64,000 nt of DNA from the NCBI GenBank assembly GCA_037903475.1, contig JBAJFG010000092.1:558001-622000 (forward strand). The letters are read 5' to 3'. The notes below the pieces were generated by a model. It was not told the origin of the DNA. It did not search any database and worked only from the letters and a program-made list of their open reading frames with translations. Of this stretch, positions 56,145 to 64,000 are shown in pieces; positions within the stretch are counted from its first letter, which is position 1; every line of letters starts with the position of its first letter. A program made the translations under genes and the position numbers. The stretch is from Ancylostoma caninum. Its lineage: Eukaryota > Nematoda > Chromadorea > Rhabditida > Ancylostomatidae.

Positions 56145-58400
56145 GAGAGGAGGTGTTCCGGAGTAATATTCATTATAGTGTCACCTTCCAAACCTACCCC
56201 TTTTCAACAATAAAAACTTCAAGGGTAATCGCGTTTACCACGGCTAAACGCAGTGACGAATGCCACACCCGATTTCAACCAGGTAAAATGACCTAATGCT
56301 GCGCGTGTATTAAGTATCCGTAGACGGTACTTATCAGCTTCATCGTGAGAGTAATGAGCAATATTCTCCAAATCCAGCACATAAAACATGATGTTTGCCT
56401 GTGCCAGGCACTGATCTTGAATATGTTAAGAGCACCACTAATTTTTGTTTACTTGCATCCCTGTCTGTGGAAAGCAAATGATGGGTAATCGAAGGATTTG
56501 TTAATTTCCTTCCACCTTACTTACTCCCACTAACTGTTAGTCAAACAGAGAGCCAATCAAAATTAAATATTTTCAAAGTGGAATTAAAAAAATAAATAAC
56601 ATAGAACTAGGATTTCCCCCGTAGTAGATAAATATTCCTGTTTCAGTCATACTACAAATAATAGGAAGGAGGTGGATAGTGTGCTACTTCGTAGGTGCCT
56701 CTATCTCTATGTAGCTGTAACTAGGTAACTGTTAACTGGTAACTATGTCTCTTTTTCTAAGTTTCTGTCTAGTGGAAGGAACCAAACGGAGCTTAGGTAT
56801 CTTTTTCTTTTTCATTTTAATGTAACACCTTTACTTAGGTCATCGATAACATGAGCTCCTCTCTACATATTGGTCATCTCATCCGTAATTTCCCCGCTTG
56901 AAAGGGTTGGTGGTAATGAGAGAAAAAAAGAGAATAATGCTTGTAATTTATTAACCACTTTGAGAAAAATTAACTACTATGAATGGAATCGTAACTAAAT
57001 TTGCTTATTTTAATCTACATACGATTTTTTGAAAATGGTAAGTCCACTTCAAAAAAAAAAAACGGGTAATTTAGATCACCTGAACAGATAGCAACTAAAA
57101 TCCACCTGAGAATCTGAGAAAGCAGAAGTATAGTAAGAGAAGAGAATAGGACAACTGTTACAAATTCGAAGCTGACCTGAAGGTATAGAAAAATCCTGAA
57201 AAGTAGCGATGCGTCAAGGATAGCTCGTTGCCAGGGGTGCAAGATTCTAATACTTTAGCGCTCAGAATTCCCACTGAAGGTCCTGAGTGGAAAAGAGTCC
57301 AGAAAATTACCCCCAGCACGATAATACATAGGACAAATATGAAAATAGCCTACTTTCATTAGCTGCAACACAGCAGCAGGGGCTAGCATGAGTAGAGAAG
57401 GGTGTAAACGTGCAAATTGCTCATCACAGCGAGCTTTCCGTGAAACTCCCGTGCACAGTGGCTAGTGTGGCTAGAGTCAGTTTTTCCCAGAAAAACTGGG
57501 AACGTTGTCCATCTTTCCGGAACAGTTTTCACCAGTGTCGGCACAAGGGCAAAAGCGACGAAAAGAGCACATGCCGGCCAGGTGGACGAGGAGCAGCCGG
57601 ACGACAGGGGTGCGTACGATGGTGTAACGTATGGTGGCTGCTACAAAATAACAACAAAAACAGGCAGAGCTATCGAGTCGTGGATATCTGGATGGTGGAG
57701 GTGGAATGGGGGCATGGCCAGAGCCTGTGGCTTGGATGTGCACTTCCATCTGGAAGCAAACAGCACTGAACAACTCCATTTGATGCAGTGATGCGATGGA
57801 GGCTCAGGCCTGTGGCGCCTAAGGGCATGCGGCTTCCGCCTGGGATTAGTGGCCGGGTCTGGTGACGCGCTTGCAGTCGAACGCCACGCAAATTAAGTGC
57901 CCAAGGCGGCGTGAGCGAGTTAAAAGCGCAAAAACCACGAGTCATCGAAGGGATCAACATCGGCTCGGAGGATTTATTAGAGTTCCAGGAAACTACTTAT
58001 GGAACAGAGCTGTAAATAAGAGGGTTCCTGATTTTTTTTATAAATTCAATTACTTACATACTATTAAAAATTATACGAAAATTTTCCCAAAAAAGAGAAC
58101 CTTGAGGTGCGTACGACGGTGCAAACTGTGATTTTTTATTCATTTATTTTATTTTGTCTTGTTCTTTACTCATTTCTTTTTTTAATTACTCTAGTAATTT
58201 CTCCTTGCACGGTCAATGGCCGTTTCGCGTGCTAATTTCGCATTTTCTGCGGTCTCAAAAAATTGCTTCACATCCTTGCCCGAAATCCGGAAATCCATGG
58301 AACTTTTCATGTCAGAACGCGATTTGTCCTACAGCAAAAAGAGCTTCTGACAATGATGTCAAGCATAAGAGCATTAGCTTCTGCACAGCACTCCAAACTA
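56145..58400. other. Non-coding stretch with an unexplained GC-rich segment at 57480-57900
   Basis: 57465-57791 is open for 108 plus-strand codons (GVTYGGCYKITTKTGRAIES then WISGWWRWNGG) and overlaps other open frames. There is no start context, splice partner or known domain, so I do not call a gene. The rest is AT-rich with short frames. Confidence 0.35.
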
Positions 58401-58404
58401 CATA

Positions 58405-58638
58405 CTTTAACACCCCTCCCCTTCTCCGAGAATGGGCCGCCAAATTTTCGAAATCACTTTACAATACAAATAAAAATCTAGTATTGGTTAATTTTTAATT
58501 GTTTAATTTTATTATTATTTTTTATATAATTTTTATTTATTATTCATTATTATAATTAACATTTTTATTATAGCGTCTGGGACCCCACTTTTTTCCCACG
58601 CCCCCCCCCCTCCCGCCCACTCTCTGTGCCCGTTACTG
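58405..58638. mobile_element. hAT-type MITE, left end lost
   Basis: Contains GGGCCGCCAAATTTTCGAAA then TCACTTTACAATACAAATAAA and the AT-rich core found in the copy at 42907. The right end is CTGTGCCCGTTACTG. The left TIR and target duplication are not recognisable. Confidence 0.75.
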
Positions 58639-58644
58639 GCACAT

Positions 58645-59965
58645 ACGTATACACGATCACATTCAGGAAAGTTTTAAGACTCTGGCACGGGTCCTAGAGG
58701 CGATTTGACGGCCCTTGAGATACTCGATCTGCACCTTACTATTTTCAGGAGCATAAGAACCAGAATTACTGAGAATCTGCTTGGTAAATAGACCAATGAT
58801 GCGAGGATACAAGAGAGAATTTCTTGCAAATTGATAGGTGTCCAATAACGTGCTTTAATTTCACTGTGCTGAACCACGGTCAGTCAAGGCGCCATTTTTG
58901 AGCTCAAAGGAAAGATTAGTAAAGTGATCGATTTTTTTACCTATATTAAGTATGAATACAAAAATTATAGCATCGATTGCTTTACGTATTTTTTCTAGTT
59001 TTAACAACTCTCAATTGACCATAGTCTTAATTTCAGAGTGGAGCACGTTACGAAACACTAGACGCTATGGCGGATTTTAAACTCAAAAAATTTTCTTATT
59101 GACTTAGATTTTCTCATTTTGCCCTTTATTAGACGGAAAATTTCGCCACATCCTATCTTGCGATTTCATAGTTTTACACCACTTATCGATCGATATGGCC
59201 TGGTTGGCCGAAAAAAGGCGTGGCCGAGGTGTGTCTTTCGTAACATAGGAGTTTCTACCATTTCTACCACAATCAATTAAGAACAAACTTTTTTCTTTGG
59301 TTCTACATCTGTCAGTCTCATTTGAGCCAGTTTCCTAAATGGTGCAAAATCATGAACTGACCGTCCCTATTACTTCGTCTCCTAGCGGTTGCACACTTTA
59401 CCTAGCATTTATTATGGTAATTTTGGATTCCAAATTTATTTCTATATATTATTACTTCTGACGTTTTTCTCTGGAAGAAAAATCCCTGAGAGCCTAGTTT
59501 TCGTGACAAATGTGGAGCCATCGTACGAGTTTTCGTGTTTTTACTGGACAAGTTGACACATGCAATAGCTGACAAGGCAACTGCGTGACATGTTCGTAAA
59601 GATGTGGACATGTCAAGTGCACATATCCAGCTAACATGAGAAATTTGCACTCTTTGACATGCAAAAATTTGTAAAACTACGGACCATAGTTCTCAGAGCT
59701 GTTATGTGTTACTACTCGCATTCTCTCATAGGTTTTCTTTGAAAAAATGAATTTGCTGAGGTAAGAAGTGGGCAGTTGTCCTAGGGAAAACGATGGGAGA
59801 GATTGTGTTAGATTGCCAATACGCTAAGGGACAACTTTGAGAAGTCAACGTGCTCCAGTGCTCAGATTCATTCCTATCGCTTTGAGCCTTTAGAAAACCT
59901 GTGGCACTCTTCAGAAAAAAGGCGTACTCACCTACTGATCAATAAAAACGTGTCAAATGTACGTA
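58645..59965. other. Non-coding stretch
   Basis: AT-rich; short frames on both strands without support. No repeat family recognised. Confidence 0.4.
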
Positions 59966-59970
59966 TTGTC

Positions 59971-60200
59971 TGGTAGCGCAGAGGTGGCACCTGGGTTGAC
60001 TTTGTCTGCAATTACGACCTCATCCAGATGTCGGCCAAATAATCTAATTTTTACACTTCTTTGATATGCATGCGGTGTGATTCCTTCCATTCTGATGTTT
60101 TACCTACTGCCATTCACTAAAATCCCCTCCCAGACGCATTCAGCGGACAAAGTCGTAATTGCAGACAAAAGCCACCTCAAGTGCCACCTCTGGGCTAACA
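59971..60200. mobile_element. MITE with GACTTTGTCTGCAATTACG ends, copy 2
   Basis: The arms are about 45 bp: TAGCGCAGAGGTGGCACC then TTGACTTTGTCTGCAATTAC on the left, and CGTAATTGCAGACAAAAGCC then ACCTCAAGTGCCACCTCTGG on the right. About 230 bp. The inner TIR motif is shared with 39695-39938; the outer GAGGTGGCAC part is not, so the two copies differ in their ends. Confidence 0.75.
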
Positions 60201-60204
60201 GACT

Positions 60205-60795
60205 ATAATGAAAACGTATTTTATGTTAGAAGAATGGAAACGTTAATATTTTTGCGGGAGAAATGTGGTTGAAGATTCCAAAAATTGTCTTTCAAAATTC
60301 GTAGTCACTGGGTCACTGGATGTAGTTGCAGAAAAGATAATCTAAAAAAAACTGACACGCGCTTTCCTTAGTATTATGAAATGACACCCGTTCAGCAATG
60401 TGTTTATGGATGTTCTGGCCATAGTGCTGACCCATTATTCCCACGAATTTAACTCCTTCAAGCGAACTACTTCTTGAATAATCTTTGATCACATCCTCTT
60501 TACTACTATACTCCTAATTCTATACATCTCCTGAGACTTCATCACGTCGTGCCCTATTCGTGAAAAAGTGAACCAGGCGGAACGGGGACAGGATCTTGAT
60601 TAAATGCGGTCTATGTCGCTTGTTGCTTGCATAAATGCACAACCGCTTCAATTGGTCGAATGCGTATTCGAGCGTGAAAACGTGCGCATTCGTGCGGCGA
60701 CCTTCGCAACATCATGAAAGAGCAGGAGACAATGCGAGGTGAGGTGGGACTCAGAAGTCTCCTAAGGTCTCGCTTAGCTGCTTCCACGGACTATT
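60205..60795. other. Non-coding stretch
   Basis: No exon or repeat recognised. Confidence 0.4.
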
Positions 60796-60797
60796 TA

Positions 60798-62124
60798 CTC
60801 TGGTGTTCGCACACCGGCGGTTTCCGCCTGAATTCCTAGGAAACTCCGCTTGAATTGCTCGGAAAAGTGTGAGGAATCCTGGAGGAGAATAGACGGAATT
60901 TAGTGGAATTATACAGGAAATTTAGCCGGAATTTACAAGAATTCAGGTGAAAACGCGCAAATTCGCGTTAAAACGTGAACAACGAAGAAATATGTTTGAA
61001 CAAGATCCAACACAGTGATCTCTCACGGACAACGCTAGCAACTTCTGGCGTTGCAACCAAAAATTCGCCGAAGGTGTTCCACTACGTGGTTGCGGTGAAG
61101 AAGCATCTATACAAGTACCACACTCGAGCTTATCCTGAAGCAACGGTCGGAAGCTCTAACATATTGCAGCTGTTGCTTCGTATAACAGCAAGGTCGCCTT
61201 TTGGGCCTTCAACATGGGTAAATTTTATAATATGCATATTTGATCCCGATTTTGCAATCGAATGCACCAAAGCGTTAATCTGAACAAATTAAGGAAATGA
61301 ATTATGTATAAGTGAAATAGAGTTTAAAATTTTCAGATAGTTCAGCATTTTGTTTTATGAGCTCGTTCACTTCAGCATCTCATTAATTTTATTCTGTTTT
61401 GCCTACTCATTTAATCACTCTATGTACGGAGAACTCCAAATGTACGCAGACAAGGGTCGGGACCGCGGCGCGGCTCTCTTGGGTAGAGACACGGGCCTTT
61501 TGCATGCTGAGCGCCTGCGTCTCTGCCCAAGAGAGCCGCGCCGCGGTCCCTACTCTTGTCTGCGTACATTTGGAGCTTCCTGTACTTCGTTATGTATGTA
61601 CTTGTTTCGTTTAAGTTCCACGTAAATCCTGATTAATTTCGTGCCACACCCCTCACATTTTCTCCAAGAAGTTCTAGCGAAAATCACCGGTATGGAGTCA
61701 TCTAAGTGAGCTGGGAACATCTAAGGATTATTTCCACAGAAAACAAGGGGCACTGTACAGGATCAGCCTGCAATGTAAAGAAAGCATTTCAAATAGCACA
61801 GTGAACGCTAAAACATGAAGTTCAAGTTGAAATTTGGTGTCGCACATCATTACTCGAAGGGTTGCAAAAATTCTCGCGTCATTCACCACTGTCCGAATTT
61901 ACCCGGAATTTAGGCGGAATTTAAGAGAAATCCGCCGGTCGACCAGATTTAACCGGAATTTACGCGACATTTAGGCGAGATCCGCCGGTAGTTTTGAGAA
62001 TGCACGATTTACACGAGATTTAACCGGAATTTACCCGGAAACCGGCGGAGTTTCGATAAATACACGATTTACACGGACTTTCCCAGGAAATCAGGCGGAA
62101 ACTGCCGGTGTAAAATTACCAGAG
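60798..62124. mobile_element. 1.33-kb TIR element, TA-flanked, non-autonomous
   Basis: Left CTCTGGTGTTCGCACACCGG then CGGTTTCCGCCTGA; right TCAGGCGGAAACTGCCGGTG then TAAAATTACCAGAG. TIRs are about 43 bp at roughly 80 percent identity. TA flanks both sides (60796-60797 and 62125-62126). Sub-terminal CCGGAATTTACC-type words recur many times near both ends, especially 61895-62060. The longest internal frame (102 codons at 60975-61283) has no transposase landmarks. The hairpin at 61434-61575 lies inside. Confidence 0.72.
61434..61575. repeat. 57-bp-arm hairpin nested in the 1.33-kb TIR element
   Basis: 61434-61490 and 61519-61575 are reverse complements with three mismatches around a 28-nt loop. 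The GC-rich arm includes GACCGCGGCGCGGCTCTCTT. It could be a later MITE insertion or part of the host element. Confidence 0.9.
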
Positions 62125-62129
62125 TATGG

Positions 62130-63055
62130 CTGAAAATAGTACAGGAAATAAAAAGAAAGCAAAGGAAAATAACAGGAGACCATGCTGACTACCATTCTAT
62201 GGATCAGTGCTGAGTAAGTGTCCATCTATTTCCGTTGAGTTCTGGATTTTTCCAAGATCTAGGATAGGTTATGTAACGATAATCAGCAAAAAATCCAGAC
62301 TCAGCTATTTTTTTTCCAACGAATAAAAATCTTGGACAAATCTGTTCCAGCTACCAGAGAGATTTCCAGGAAAGAAAGGAGCAGAACAGGATGGTAGGGG
62401 TCTGAAAACTTATAGCATGGCTGCTGAGCCCCACCCCCACCTGCCCACAGTGTACAAATGTTTTCTGGTTGTCAGCTTTACCCGGCTTTTGTTTACTTTG
62501 TTATTGTTGTTGTTGTGGTTGTTGCGTGTGTCAGTCATAAGCCATTCATCTTAACGTTAATTCCACCACCGACCAGGTGGTGCACTGCATCCAGAAATCG
62601 TATAGACAGCCGGAGTAGAGCGGCTCCCAGCTCTGGAAACATGCTCCAGCCATGCTCCATTTATCACTAACGACACGGAAGACACAGAATCAATAGAAGC
62701 CAAGGAATCCAGAGAACAACGGATGTAGCTGCGAGTAATCTGAGCACAGGGTGGGGGATGAGACTGAAACGATGGTGGTTACGGCTTAATTTTGGAAATG
62801 TGATCCGTTGATGGGTTGAGATTTAGTGCGGTGGTGGTAGGGGGGGGGTGGCTCCGGCGACTCCCCGAAATCGGGCGGAGCTGCTATGAAATGCATATCC
62901 TCTGGCGGCGGCAGTAACGATCATGAAAAAGCCAATAAGTTACCCACAGAGAACTCATGAGGTCCTGAAAAGTCACGAATAAACGAATAAAAAATTGGCC
63001 GCCGCATAGGGTGCTCTGAGTACATGCACCAACTATGACAATTGATAGATGAAAA
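62130..63055. other. Non-coding stretch
   Basis: Contains TTGTTGTTGTTGTGG near 62505 and a G run at 62840-62847. No exon recognised. Confidence 0.4.
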
Positions 63056-63060
63056 ACAGC

Positions 63061-63390
63061 AATGACTGAATGAATGAATGAATGAATGAATGGATGAATG
63101 AATGAATGGATGAATGAATGAATGAATGAATGAATGAATGAATGAATGAATGAATGTATGAATGAATGAAGTGAATGAATGAATGAAGTGAATGAGCGAA
63201 TGAATGAATGAATGAATGAATGAATGAATGAATGGGATGAATGAATGAATGAATGGGATGAATGAATGGATGGATGAACGAACGAATGAATGAATGAATG
63301 AATGGGATGAATGAATGAATGAATGGGATGAATGAATGGATGGATGAACGAACGAATGAATGAATACTTGGGGTGAATGAATGAAATTAT
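63061..63390 (+). repeat. (GAAT)n microsatellite array
   Basis: About 325 bp of GAAT/ATGA repeats. Variant units (GGGATGAATGAATG, GGATGGATGAACGAACG) are themselves repeated in tandem at about 63230-63365, so part of the array grew by larger-unit duplication. Confidence 0.93.
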
Positions 63391-63506
63391 TTCATGAAAA
63401 CAAACAACAAAAGCAACAAAGCAGAACCTTTCATTCTAAGAGTTCATGAATCCTAAGCCTGTTCAAATACATATTAGTAGCACTTGAACCAGTTTACTTC
63501 AAGGAA

Positions 63507-63645
63507 ATTCATTCATTCATTCATTCATTCATTCATCGCATTCATTCATTCACTCATTCATTCATTCACTCATTCATTCATTCACTCATTCATTCGTTCA
63601 TTCATTCATTCATTCATTCATTCATTCATTCATTCATTCACTAAT
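63507..63645 (-). repeat. (ATTC)n microsatellite array, inverted relative to 63061-63390
   Basis: About 135 bp of ATTC/CATT repeats, the reverse complement of the preceding array, after about 115 bp of ordinary sequence. Together they form a potential large hairpin. Confidence 0.9.
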
Positions 63646-63649
63646 TCAA

Positions 63650-64000
63650 AGATATGCTAGGGTGAACGGTGTGGATGACTTATCAGAGTCCATTTCCATT
63701 TCATTTTCTTTCTTCTTCACGTTCGTTGCTGTTCTTTCTCCTCTGATGATGATTCTTTTTTGAGCAATGATGCATATAAATGAAGGGACAGATAAGTAAA
63801 AAAGAAGATAAAATGAAAAATTCTAACGATTTGACACTTCAGCACTCAAACAAGGGTAGTCTACATCCTTCATACAGTTAGATCAAGTACGAGTAATTTA
63901 TATGTAGGTTTGCATAACGTTCATGATTTTTAACATATATTGATTTTTAACATATATGTTTCTCTGTTTGTTCCTAGTTTTTTTTTGCCAATCTGTTTGT
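63650..64000. other. Non-coding right edge
   Basis: AT-rich with a short direct repeat of TTTTTAACATATAT near 63929-63957. Nothing else seen. Confidence 0.45.

Noticed and set aside
1..64000. CRISPR array or bacterial operon
   Set aside because: No regularly spaced direct repeats with unique spacers. Spliced genes, SINE and LINE content show that this is eukaryotic DNA.

Overview
The window is eukaryotic and most likely from a nematode. It is AT-rich, has small exons with GT-AG introns, and is crowded with short inverted-repeat transposons. Two protein genes can be followed across many phase-consistent exons. One carries the cysteine pattern of the nematode CPG4 (chondroitin proteoglycan 4) domain. 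A full-length RTE-type retrotransposon resembles those I know from hookworms, so a clade V parasite (Strongylida, hookworm-like) is my best inference; the sequence does not prove it.

Layout. 1-0.85 kb: a foldback repeat. 4.0-6.4 kb, minus strand: a five-exon gamma-butyrobetaine dioxygenase-like gene that appears to lack its iron-binding residues. 6.7-7.3 kb: an AT-rich block. 8-24 kb: no confirmed gene except one likely first exon of a type II membrane protein at 19.58 kb behind a GC-rich stretch; most of the rest is a dispersed family of 110-190 bp inverted-repeat elements. 23.3-26.5 kb: a TA-flanked element with hairpin ends, a decayed mariner and a LINE fragment. 31.13-34.58 kb: a complete RTE retrotransposon with perfect 12-bp target duplications and one internal stop codon. 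35.5 kb: a foldback repeat related to a hairpin at 3.3 kb. 36.4-42.07 kb, minus strand: a gene of at least twelve exons for a cell-surface CPG4-domain protein with a mucin-like acidic stalk and one membrane span; its introns hold at least three small transposons. 42.85-43.99 kb: a 60-bp minisatellite split by a hAT-type MITE that is itself split by a tRNA-derived SINE, each insertion with exact target duplications. 44-64 kb: mostly non-coding, with more MITEs, a second LINE fragment, a 1.3-kb TIR element containing a nested 57-bp hairpin, and long GAAT/ATTC microsatellites at the right end.

The two clear genes are on the same strand but nothing links their functions. The distinctive content is the density and nesting of mobile elements, the unusual CPG4 membrane protein, and the apparently inactive dioxygenase paralogue. 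I saw no CRISPR, operon, rRNA or functional tRNA gene. All splice models come from reading splice signals and codon phase by eye.
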